A program made the position numbers and the translations under genes. From Owenia fusiformis (lineage: Eukaryota > Annelida > Polychaeta > Sabellida > Oweniidae): DNA of 64,000 nucleotides. The stretch is taken from the NCBI GenBank assembly GCA_903813345.2, contig CAIIXF020000011.1, positions 35,066,166-35,130,165 on the forward strand. Direction: 5' to 3'. Positions 1-10,069 of the stretch are shown piece after piece. Each line of letters begins with the position of its first letter. The stretch's first letter is position 1. The notes under the pieces are model-generated. The model saw only the letters and a list, made by a program, of their open reading frames with translations, searched no databases and was not told the DNA's origin.

Positions 1-144
1 AATCAGTCTTACATGTACATTATCATTGAACTTGGATTCAAAATACTATTTCTGAATGTTCAGCATCAATACTACATTTTTGCCAAAGATTGAACTTTCC
101 AAATCATATCAAAGACATTTGTAAATAAAAAAATATTGACATAC

Positions 145-2987
145 TTAGATTCTGCTTTGCGCCTCAACATAGCAGCGCAATAGACGGCTGACATTCCTGA
201 TGTCTTATTGCTTGCCTCCAACTCCCGCAGAACCTCAGATCTCATAACTTCTTTCTGTTTATATGGACTCACCCATTCACGTTTATCTTTCTCCTATAAT
301 TATTGATAAACAAAATTTTTGAGTGATGGTTTAGATTGAAAAGGCATAAAAATGTGATAAATGATGTTGATATATTTTCTTTTTGTAATTAATAAATAAA
401 GTGTGAAATTCTGAGGATTGACATAGTCTTTGCTTGAGCTGTTGTGGCTTGTTCAAATTATTGACTGATTAAGTGGAAAGTGGAACAATAACTACACTGT
501 GCAACTTCTACTTGTTGCACTATGAATTAAGCAAAAAATCTTTATTTTCATAATTGTTGTTTAATAGTGCCACATCCCAAAATTTTAAAAACAAACATAA
601 TACTCTTTACTAAAAATAATTTGTGGATGTTTACCTCAGGGTCTCTAAAGCAGTTGATAAAGTCTTCGAAGGAAATGTTCCTTTTGCCCTCAAGGCCCAC
701 AAACCGAAGGAATCTGTTATACTGGCCAGGGGTTATGTAGCCACACAGTGTGAATAGGATACGCAACAAAGCCTCCCTGAAGAGAATTGGTTAAAACATT
801 ACATAAGGGAATGGTTTCCAATTATCAAAATTCATGGAAAAACGCAGTTAGTTTCATTATGGTTTGACCCTCTCCATCATATCCATTTAATGAAATTTTA
901 AAATGTTGAATTGTCATTCACTTGAATATTCAAAAAATCAACATTCTTCACTTATAAAATCATCAATTACCCCCTCCCCTCCTAAAATAACTTTATTACT
1001 GAATTACATTGCATTGTCACATATTCCTGGAGAAGTATACAGTATATCTCATTTCGATACACTGGATATGATTATTGAACCAATTCTATGCTAGTAAATG
1101 GGAAAATGGTTTAAAATCATACCAGGTCATCTAAAAAGTCTCTATGTTTTATGACTTTTATTGATGGATGTTTCTAGTTGGAATGATAGTTGAGTTTTTC
1201 ACTTATGTTTACTTATTGTTACTTTTAAACTTGTAAATTGTGCATCATGTGTAATACAATTATCAATAGTTAAATATTCCACAAAAGAAAACAATAAAGC
1301 ACTTACTTTGTCACAGTGCCTTGACATGTAGGGTCATTTGCTTTGAAAAGTTGCCTTACTCCATAGTAACCAGTGGCAAGTTTCTCATGTAATGTGTCTT
1401 CAAGCTGAAAAGTATACAAACAATACAATGTGATTAATTATTACAATTTTAAAAACAAATTTGGAAAAATAGGCCTTATTTTGGGGTTCATTTTCAAAAC
1501 TAGTACCCTCGGGTTCTCATTTTGAGAAAATTAGTCCAATTTCAAAATTGCCCTGATGCCTAATAATTATTGGAGTCAGATTGACACTTAATGCAGTTCA
1601 CGAAGGAAGTAAGTGTCTCAAGGGCAATGACAATCAATTTATCTAATTGCAAAAAATGGAGAAAATAGCTCATGAAAGTGTATAAGCCTTAAGTAGACCA
1701 TAAAAAAAACTTTGCTTTAATCTAGTAATTGGCAAAACATTGTGTTTATAACAATGCCCTGAGATCAATTACATTTTTGTCAATAATCCTTGGGCCAATA
1801 TCATCAAAACCATTGTTCCAATATTTACATAGTACTTCAATAAAAGCATCTAACCTTGTATTCACTTAGATAAAGTCCTTGACAAACGCAATTGATTTAA
1901 ACAGAAAACAGGTTGTTCATAATAGGGTGAGCAGATAACACATACTGATATTAGGCTTGATTTATAACTCTTATATTGGGACAGAACTATATATGGAAAA
2001 GATACACAATAAATCAAGTATAAAGTGAATGTGCTGGGAGTAAATTCTACCAATACATATACAGTAAAGTTACTGTTATTTGCATCTGTTTTGATGTTTA
2101 ATACTCACTTCCTCTGATGTCATCTTTGGTTTAACAACATTCCGTTCTGATTTGCCATCTGCCAAATATTCTATAATTGTAAAGATAGACATTATGAATA
2201 AAGCACAAAAAGAAATGCTGTACAATAAAATTATGATTGAACATAGAACCTACAGTATATGACTCTTTATTCAAGTTCAGCTAGAGTGTATGCATATTAG
2301 ATGACACTTTAAGTGGCACGTTTGAGGTCCTGATATATGTATATCAAGTTGAGATGCAAGGGGTCTAAAGTATATTGTACAGTTGTACCTGGTACTTTAA
2401 TTGTAAAGTTGATTACTTCTAACATTACTGATGAAACAAGACATAGAATGTAAAACTACTACATTTTGCCTCTGCCTATCCGCCATTCATTAGTACCCCT
2501 CTTCCATGTCTCTGATACACTACAAACCCACTTGGTATAAAACAGCAACAAACACAGTCTGTACCCAGCAATTTACACTCTGTATTTTAAACAAGAGATC
2601 CTATAAGGATATCATATATCAATCATTGTGTCAGAAAAAGCTGTGTACTCTACCTGGAGGCCATGTTAATATCCTCTGGTGGCTTTTCAATGCCTGATTG
2701 TCCCTTGGAGAAGTCATGCCACCTCCCAGTGGGGGTAGATTAGATCTATCAAGCCCAAGGTGTAGTTTACCACTGTTTCCCATTGCTACAAATGTTTGCT
2801 CTCTTCGCATCGGATTCCCTATTCTTGAACCAGTCCGAGAGTTACTCCTAGACTCTCCTCTAATGTTTAATTCATCCTTGGTACCCATACGGGTCATGGG
2901 ATGCTCTATCTGTGGTAAGTTAAACATTTTGTTGCCTTTAGGACTCCCTGATTGACCTCTGGCAGGTTCGACCATTCCAGTAGCCAT
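145..2987 (-). CDS. EF-hand domain protein, N-terminal part (partial, five exons)
   Basis: Exons on the minus strand are 2654-2987 (ATG at 2985-2987), 2109-2170, 1307-1404, 635-776 and 145-293. All junctions use GT-AG and keep frame, giving about 261 residues before the gene leaves the window on the left. Residues 1-111 are low-complexity, rich in Arg, Ser, Gly and Pro, and probably disordered. From about residue 133 there is a helical region with two degenerate EF-hands: one loop around ANDPTCQGTVTKE (Gly at position 6, Val at 8, no acidic residue at 12) and a second around VGLEGKRNISFEDF. The paired, poorly calcium-liganding hands resemble EFCAB6/EFHC-type proteins, many of which are ciliary or sperm-axonemal. 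That family placement is inference. Two X-box-like sites lie about 1 kb upstream. No identity beyond 'EF-hand protein' is claimed. Confidence 0.8.
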
Positions 2988-3536
2988 TTTCTGAAAAGTT
3001 GAAAACTTTCGAAAACTTTTGAAAAGTTACTTTCCGTCCTTTTACTGTTCAGTACTTCTATACAATTCCAATTTTTGCAAATTGATTCTTCAAAACATCA
3101 TGTATCCAAAAAGTATGACTTTTACTGAGGTTTCCAGTCACTTACTATTGAAAACGACTTATAATTAGCGCGAGTTTCGTGTCATTTGAAACCTTAAATC
3201 TGGCATATTTCCCACATGTGTAAACAACCACTTGGTAACCAATCACTTGATTGACAGGTCATGTGACCATTGTGTTTTCGTTTAGTACAGATTATGCTAT
3301 TCCCGGGACTTCAAATATCCCTTTCACAAGAGTCCACTTTCGGATTCGAATGAGAGACATCTTTATAAAAAATACAAAGCCTAAAACTTTATTTTCTCAT
3401 GATCATATCATTTCTCATGAACATATTTTCATTTATTTACATGGACATGAAGACACGCATATCTGTTAAAAACTCGGAATGAAGAAAAACATTAGCCAGT
3501 GAATTCTTAAAGTTTCTTCATACTACAGGCCAAGTT

Positions 3537-4217
3537 ACACTCCCCTCAAAAGTTTGGCAACCCGACTTCCACAATTAACTGGGTGTTCAACCAGTTCTGG
3601 CTGGATGTTCTGAGGAAATTTTACTTACAATACCATTTTTGTTGCTGTTGAATTTGAATTTTGAAAAATTGTGATACTCTTATGGGAAATATGGCAAAAT
3701 CAGAATTATCAAAGTGAAATCAGTTTGTATCAACCCCTTAATAGTTAATTTCTACGCCTTTTCAGATAAAAGTATCGTAGCAAAGCACGAATAAGTTTAT
3801 CAATGGGGTGTTTGTCCCAGTTTGCTATACGATTTTAGGGTAGTGTAAAATACTGATGCTCATTAAACTGTACATTTTTATTGCTATGCACCTGTTATTG
3901 TAGAAGAGACCTTTAACCATTAAATCACTTTTTATAATATATCAAAAAACATTGTAAATACCATCGATGTGGTACCTAATTTCAATTTGTTACCCCAGTA
4001 ACCATGGTAACACGTATAATCTAGCGTTCTTATTAATTTTTATGACTAAAATGCATATACGATCTGAAAGCCCGTTTCTAAATCTACACAAGACAATGTT
4101 TACTTTATTTGGATTTAACGACAATTGAAGACACCTCATATCAAAGCATCAACTGGCGGCCGTTTCGTTTTAGCATTATTTTCACTGTTGCAACGTCGTA
4201 CATGAGATCGCGATATA
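3537..4217. repeat. Decayed MITE end and unassigned intergenic DNA
   Basis: The stretch begins with CACTCCCCTCAAAAGTTTGG. This is nearly the same terminal sequence as the elements at 25016, 29505-29759 and 34740-35612, and the following 200 bp also resemble the 34.7 kb copy. The other end is not recognisable, so the element is truncated or overwritten. The rest of the interval up to the mariner relic holds the X-box pair and nothing else recognised. Confidence 0.5.
3989..4011. promoter_or_regulatory. Two overlapping X-box (RFX) motifs upstream of the EF-hand gene
   Basis: GTTACCCCAGTAAC (3989-4002) and GTAACCATGGTAAC (3998-4011) overlap by five bases. Both fit the RFX X-box pattern GTNRCC-N2-RGYAAC exactly. 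They lie about 1 kb upstream of the EF-hand gene's ATG. RFX factors drive ciliary genes in animals, so a link to an axonemal EF-hand protein is plausible. The distance is large for a ciliary X-box, however, and similar palindromes occur in repeats in this window. Confidence 0.4.
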
Positions 4218-5247
4218 CAGGGTGTCCAATAAATAAGGTGAAAGATATTGTTACTTACTTAATATTGCACCAATCTTGCTGAAACTTTCAGAGTTTGTAA
4301 CCCAAACCTTTTTACCTTTAGTCTGTGAATTTAAAGGGTCTTCTATTTGATTGGCCAGAATTGTGGTTGCTATAGCAACCGAAACAACAAAAAGGCGGGG
4401 CAAGTTTGTTTACGTCACAACTTTCCAAAACATATTTATTCTTTCTGATAGCTTTATTCATACTCCCAGGTCTATTACTACCACAAATACAATATAAAAA
4501 CAGTCTTAAAGTCCCATTGTTATGAAAACAAGCTATTCAACATAATGTCCATCTCTAACCATACACTTTTTATACCTATTCACCCACTCTCTAAACACAC
4601 TTTCAAACCCATTCTTGCCCATTTTCTGAAGTCTTGCTAAGACATGTGATCTGAGTTCACACACAGCTCTGTTCACTAGTGAAACTATTAGGGTACTGGG
4701 GCTACCCCTACTTGGACACTCTCTATTTTCCCCAGACCTTGCACCCAATGACTTTTACTTATATGCAGAACTCAGCGTGACTTGAGAGGAAATAAATTTG
4801 GAAGAACTGATGAAGTCAGATCACATATCTTAGCAAGACTTCGGGAAATGGGCATGAATGGGTTTGAAAGTGTGTTTAGAGAGTGGGTGAATAAGCATAA
4901 AAAGTGTATAGTTAGAGATGGACATTATGTTGAATAGCTTGTTTTCATAACAAAGGGACATGAGGACTGGTTTTATATTGGTGGTAGTAATAGACATGGG
5001 GGTATGAATTAAGCTATCAGAAAGAATAAATATGTTTTGGAAAGTTGTGACGTAAACAAACTTGCCCCGCCTTTTTGTTGTTTTGGTTGCTGTAGCAACC
5101 ACAACTCTGGCCAATCAAATAGAAGACGCTTTAAATTCACAGAATAAAGGTAAAAAGGTTTGGGCTACAAACCCTGAAAATTTCATCAAGATTGGTGCAA
5201 AATTGAGAAAGTTACAACATCTTTCACCTTATTTATTGGACACCCTG
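4218..5247. mobile_element. Fold-back mariner-family element with inverted duplicated transposase 3' end
   Basis: The ends are CAGGGTGTCCAATAAATAAG and its reverse complement, both flanked by TA (4216-4217 and 5248-5249), the classic Tc1/mariner target site. The inverted repeats run about 430 bp inward from each end, leaving a loop near 4660-4790. In the plus frame, about 4718-4940 reads like a mariner C-terminus: SPDLAPNDFYLY (the third catalytic Asp motif), later FREWVNKHKKCIVRDGHYVE and a stop. The left arm carries the same C-terminal codons in reverse (4533-4748 on the minus strand). No N-terminal or first-two-Asp region is present, so it is non-autonomous. Confidence 0.85.
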
Positions 5248-5253
5248 TAGTGT

Positions 5254-5426
5254 ACAAATAGTGACTGCCATTGAGGGAAATAGTGCAAAATATTTTCCTC
5301 AAGGGAATATCCTGTCCACTGACATGTTCCCGAGGCTGCAGGCCGAGGGAACAAGTCAGTGGACAGGATATTCCCGAGAGGAAAATTTTTACACTATTTC
5401 CCGAAAATGTGGCAGTCACTATTTGT
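5254..5426. repeat. Near-perfect 173 bp palindrome
   Basis: The two arms meet at about 5338-5345 (around CTGCAG) and match almost throughout, for example ACAAATAGTGACTGCCA at the left end against its complement at the right end. It starts five bases beyond the right target TA of the adjacent mariner relic. It is probably a small palindromic MITE; no coding content is seen. Confidence 0.7.
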
Positions 5427-6082
5427 TTTATTATATACCTGATAAGTACTCTGTAAACAAAAACAAAATGAGAAGTATTTTCATTTCAATATCAAATGTT
5501 CACAGGTTCTTATTGGCATTTAAAGGCATTTTACCTTTTAACTCCTATAATCTCAGATTTGGGGGAAGATAAAATGTACTATTGACTGGTCACATGACCT
5601 AACTGGTGATTAGTACAATTCATCTTCCCTGAAAGCAGGGATTTAGGACTTTCCAGGGAATTAGTTCATCTATTCCATGTCATGTGACCATGAATAAGCT
5701 AATGAGCATCTAGAATACATTTGAGGTATATAATAATATGATATAAAATCTATAAATCATCCCTTTTATTCCAACATATTGTATAATTATACCTCGATCT
5801 TTATAATAATTTAGTCCAAGAAGTGACTTTTAACAGGAGAATATATCATGAATTTAAAATTGCACATACTGTACATGACATGTATTTCGGATGACCGAAA
5901 ACCTTCATAATCGATGCATATGGCAGTCACGTACCTGTAGATATATTGAATTGATACCTAGATGATTCCAACTATAGGCAAGTCGAACATCATTATGACT
6001 ACAAGAGACAGCAACAGACTACCGTACAAAATGCAATTTCAATACATGTTTTCAAAATAACAAAAAGTAAATATTAATCATA

Positions 6083-6088
6083 TTTATT
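6083..6088 (-). promoter_or_regulatory. Polyadenylation signal of the glycosyltransferase gene
   Basis: AATAAA on the minus strand lies 67 bases beyond the stop codon of the gene ending at 6155. That spacing fits a short 3' UTR. Confidence 0.5.
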
Positions 6089-6154
6089 TCCTTGGCTTGC
6101 GTTCTACACGTTCTGTTGACAGACTGCAAATCATCCCCGGCTTTTCTCAATCTT

Positions 6155-7339
6155 TCAATAAGAAGGTAGTTCACCGAATAATTTTGGTTCATCACAAATC
6201 TGAATGCTTTCATACTGGTCAGCTGGGCATTCCACTCTTGACTGCAAGCCCCATTTTCTTAAGCATTTTTCTACATACATTGGCTTCACTTGGAATCTAT
6301 GCTTCCTTACAGGATCATCTTTGGCTGGTCTGTGCTCTACCAAGCTATCCATACAAACTGCAACTTTCAATTTATGCAATCTAAGGTTCATAAAGAAATC
6401 CAGATGTTCCATGACCGGAAGTCCATTCTCCCAACCTCCAGCTTCGCGTACCTCAGCAGTTTTTCCTACGAAATAATTCAACGTTGAGTCGACCATGTAG
6501 CAATGGGGGTGGCAGGGCACAGCCTGATATGCAACTCCTGGGTATTGTATAATATGCCTCAAGCCTTTGGGGTCTTCGTATATTCTAAACACACCTTCGA
6601 TACTCCTTGCTCCATCCACGTGGAAGGCAGCAACAGTAAGATCAGATTCATCCAAAGGTGCAATCAGTTTTTCAATACTTGACTCTGAGTGAAATACAAT
6701 ATCATCATCAAGTTGCATAAAATATTTCGTGTTGCATAACTTGAGGGCAATATTACGTCCGTATGATATCCCAGAGTTTGGAAGTGTTTGAAGATATGTA
6801 ACTTTCTTCGAACGTAATATGGCCATGGTTTGAGGATCTTGCTCTAAATTGGGATTAAAATCATCAATGATTATTGCATTCATATTTGGGTAATATTTCC
6901 ATAATGAATCCAAAAGCCTTTCAACAGAATCCAATCTGTTTGCAGTTTTTACTATTAATGTCACTAATTTCTCAACACTGTAGAAATCGTTGTGCTTTAC
7001 TTTACGAATTATAGGTGGCTCTCTGCCCATGTTCAAATCACACGGGCGAAGATTACAATTCCCTGAAGTTCCGTTATATCCAACAACTTGTAAATCGTCA
7101 CTCGTAGCATCATAATCTCTATCTGTTAGGCAAAATATCGGCTTCGTTATTCCATTTCCTTTGTATCGTGTCCAAAATCCAAACGCGTAAAAGGATCCGA
7201 TAATGAAAATTGTCGATAAAACTATTTTAATGAACCCATGTCTAGTATATCGTTTCATTCTTGTGACTAGCTTTTTGGTTAAATGAATGCTATTCGTCAT
7301 AATAGATCCGATGCTATTTATATGTCTATGGTATAACAT
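6155..7339 (-). CDS. Beta-1,4-N-acetylgalactosaminyltransferase-like type II membrane enzyme
   Basis: Intact single-exon ORF of 394 residues. It has a short basic cytosolic tail, one membrane anchor at about residues 36-54, and a lumenal GT-A catalytic domain from about residue 120. Visible motifs are IIIDDFNPN (157-165), NSGISYGRN (188-196), the metal/UDP-sugar binding triad QLDDDIVF (209-216, DDD at 211-213) and GLPVMEHLDFFMNLRLH (306-322), where the acidic residues sit where the GM2/GD2 synthase family (GT12, B4GALNT1/2) has its catalytic base. The likely reaction is transfer of GalNAc from UDP-GalNAc to a galactosyl acceptor in the Golgi. It is shorter than vertebrate B4GALNT1 (about 530 residues) because the stem is short. 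In-frame Met codons at residues 14 and 28 are alternative starts. The acceptor cannot be told from sequence. Confidence 0.85.
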   Translation of the reverse strand: MLYHRHINSIGSIMTNSIHLTKKLVTRMKRYTRHGFIKIVLSTIFIIGSFYAFGFWTRYKGNGITKPIFCLTDRDYDATSDDLQVVGYNGTSGNCNLRPCDLNMGREPPIIRKVKHNDFYSVEKLVTLIVKTANRLDSVERLLDSLWKYYPNMNAIIIDDFNPNLEQDPQTMAILRSKKVTYLQTLPNSGISYGRNIALKLCNTKYFMQLDDDIVFHSESSIEKLIAPLDESDLTVAAFHVDGARSIEGVFRIYEDPKGLRHIIQYPGVAYQAVPCHPHCYMVDSTLNYFVGKTAEVREAGGWENGLPVMEHLDFFMNLRLHKLKVAVCMDSLVEHRPAKDDPVRKHRFQVKPMYVEKCLRKWGLQSRVECPADQYESIQICDEPKLFGELPSY

Positions 7340-7754
7340 ACATTTATCAGACTAATCAATTGTTGCTTGCAATTTCAGAGACAAGTCTAAATTGATTATT
7401 TCCTCTTTTCCTCATGGAACAATTTGAAGGACTTAGTTGTTTATTATGAGGTACAAATTGCTTTTTGTTGTATATATTGCTTCACCATATATACAATCCT
7501 CTCTCCGATTCTGCAAGTTTGCTGTTCGTTATATATTAATTGTAATAATATCCCAGCTGTCCGGCTTATACATCGATGACATTGTTTCTATCTTCGCCTA
7601 TATTCAACGTTTACAGGTTGTAACATAACGATTGTCCCGAAATTCACAATATCAACACATATATTAATTGAATAAGTGATCGAATCAACTCTAGAAAAAT
7701 GGTGAACATTAATTTGAAAATTGAGATTAGGATAAGGGTATTATTTGGGGTCAT
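7340..7754. other. Upstream region of the glycosyltransferase gene
   Basis: Non-coding. It presumably holds the promoter of the minus-strand glycosyltransferase gene, but no clear core promoter or other motif is recognised. Confidence 0.4.
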
Positions 7755-8963
7755 CAGAACACCTCTCTAATGTGAACACCTCTCTTATCTGAAAACCTCT
7801 CTTATATGAACACCTCTCTAATGTGAACACTGTTCAATGTGAACACCTCTCTAACGTGAACATTTCACTTTTCAGTAACTTCCATGTTAACATCTGAACT
7901 TGAAGTGTGAATCCTTTCTACATCAAATTCGAAAGCGAACCCCATGTAAATCATATTTTGATACATTTTGAGTTTTTGAGAAGGTCCTAGACTTGCCCAA
8001 ATCGGTCTCTTTTTCTTATCTAGATTTAAGTAATAATTAAAGATCAGATAAGTAAAAAATATCAACTTGGACAAGGCTAAGAAAATCCCTATGACAAGAG
8101 TAAATGATAAATAAATCAGTCACTAAATAACCTTAGGGCGAGTATAAACGTCTCTAGTCCGAGCTTTTAGTATAGCAGTACTTCACACACAATGTTACTT
8201 TCACCTGAGATTCAAACCATATATTAAACAGTAGATAGAGCGGGATTGTGGGAAGGTTCTGTTTCACCCATTGACTTAAACCCCAAGAGCTGCAACATAG
8301 CATTGGCTAAAAAACACAAAGTAGGTCATTCTGACCTATAGATATAGGTTGCATACATTTTGTTGAATTCTCTTTACTTCGTATCTTCGAAAATATAGAT
8401 TGGCTTTATGAGATATTATTATGGTCAATAGTAAATCACATTTGGGAATTATAAAAAACAAAGAGACTTCTGTAATACAATCATGACAATAGCATTACCC
8501 GTTTACATACTGTACATGATTATCAATTTTGCAAATATTATTTTCCTATCACTTAATAGTTATCACTTTTTTATCAACGCAAAAAATAAAACCTGGATTA
8601 ACTTTGTTAAACCATGTTAATCCAGGAAAATAGAATACAACTGCTTGTAAGTAGAACCATTTTACACAACTCTCAAGGGAACCCCTATGGTGCATCATCC
8701 TACTCAACTTTTGAGTAGTCTTAATGGAAAGTTAGCAATTATGGAGCCTATCCATATAAATGAATATCTGTTGACAGTGCTAGAAGTTATACAGCAAAAC
8801 TTGAATATCTGAACACCTCTCAATGTAAACACCTTTTCTCAATCCAAAATTTATTTTCTCTTGGTAATTTACACTACCAAGAATAAAACCTTGAAATGTG
8901 AACACAACTAATCCAAAGACATTCAGCTGGTCCCAGAGGCGTTTGGATTAAAAAGGTTTACTG
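7755..8963. mobile_element. Decayed pogo/Tigger-like element with subterminal repeats
   Basis: The right end reads, on the minus strand, CAGTAAACCTTTTTAATCC followed by a GGGACC block. This is the usual form of pogo/Tigger terminal repeats, and it is flanked by TA. The left part (about 7755-7865) has five or six tandem copies of a GAACACCTCTCTAATGT unit, and 8808-8835 has another, which fits repeated transposase-binding sites. No transposase ORF survives. The left boundary is approximate. Confidence 0.6.
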
Positions 8964-9771
8964 TACTTAAAATCTTCTTTGATCAGTAAATATGCTTACT
9001 GGGTTTTAGAAAGCTCAGCTCATGGTGTATTGGACTAACAGACTTAAGATCCTAAATTAATTGCATGTTAAGTAAGGCTGTTCAATCCTCCTAAGGCTAG
9101 GACAAACCCCTTGTTTGACCTTTTTTACCTTATTACTTAGCTGTCATATAGAACAAAAAACAATTGATATATTTTACATTTCATATATTTTGAACTCATG
9201 AAAAGTGTAGTTTTAAGATTGTACAGTAATTATGCAACCTTTTTATTGCTTAAAATATTAAGTTAAAAGGTTAACTGAATATTGACTCCAGTGAAACGGT
9301 ATAGAATAATACATGTAATACTGTTTACTTATAGGAGTCTCATAAAAACTTGATAATTTTAGCATTCTTGATTAAAAAAGATTTAGGAAGTTTGTATCAT
9401 TTACGAGAAAACATAGTCCAAAACACATATTATTTACACATACAGTCTTGAAAATATAAATGAGAAAATGGAGCTCCAGGAAATGAATTCTAATGTCACA
9501 ACTAAATATTTTGCATTTGTTTGGCTTGCAAATCATTAAATTATAATTTAACTAAATGAATGTTACAACTCATACATCGTATATTTTATAAATTCTGTAC
9601 AACATATTGTACAACATGTTCCATTGAACAGTGAACACCAATGTTGCCACCTATTTACAAAAGAGCAAATCATTTTTACATAAACAACAGATTCTTGACC
9701 ACTCTCTCCATTTCAGTCATTTACAATGTATACCCCATTTATTACCTCAATCTTTTTAACTTTCTATCTGG

Positions 9772-9959
9772 TCCCAGTTAAGTCAGGATGCGACATAAAG
9801 CGCTAGACAGCTGAACAATGTCCAGTGAGTTTTGAAATAAACAAGCATAAACTTTAGATGTCACATCCCAGTTAAGTCAGGATGCGACATAAAGTCCTGG
9901 ACAGCTGAACAATGTCCAGTGAGTTTTAAAATAAACAAGCATATAATTTAGATGTCACA
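9772..9959. repeat. Two tandem 94 bp units in the MYCBP 3' flank
   Basis: Two units (9772-9865 and 9866-9959) differ at only a few positions. Each can form a small stem, CTGGAC...GTCCAG in the second unit and one mismatch in the first. They lie just beyond the MYCBP stop codon (10070). A minus-strand AATAAA at 9738-9743 would place both units inside the 3' UTR, but that end is not proven. Confidence 0.75.
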
Positions 9960-10069
9960 TCACAATGCATCCAGTCTTAGTAGATCTTAAACCCCTATGC
10001 TGCACCCTGAGTTGAGTAGTTCATATATTTACAGGAGATGTCTTTCTGAGTGAGTTTGATTGACAGCTG

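Noticed and set aside
4533-4748. 71-codon open frame on the minus strand
   Set aside because: It is the inverted copy of a mariner transposase C-terminus in a fold-back relic, not a host gene.
4830-5114. 94-codon open frame on the minus strand
   Set aside because: It is the antisense shadow of the transposase relic and terminal arm.
5186-5572. Several overlapping open frames on both strands
   Set aside because: They arise from the 173 bp palindrome; the plus and minus frames are mirror images.
6097-6487. Three plus-strand open frames
   Set aside because: They are antisense shadows of the GalNAc-transferase-like gene.
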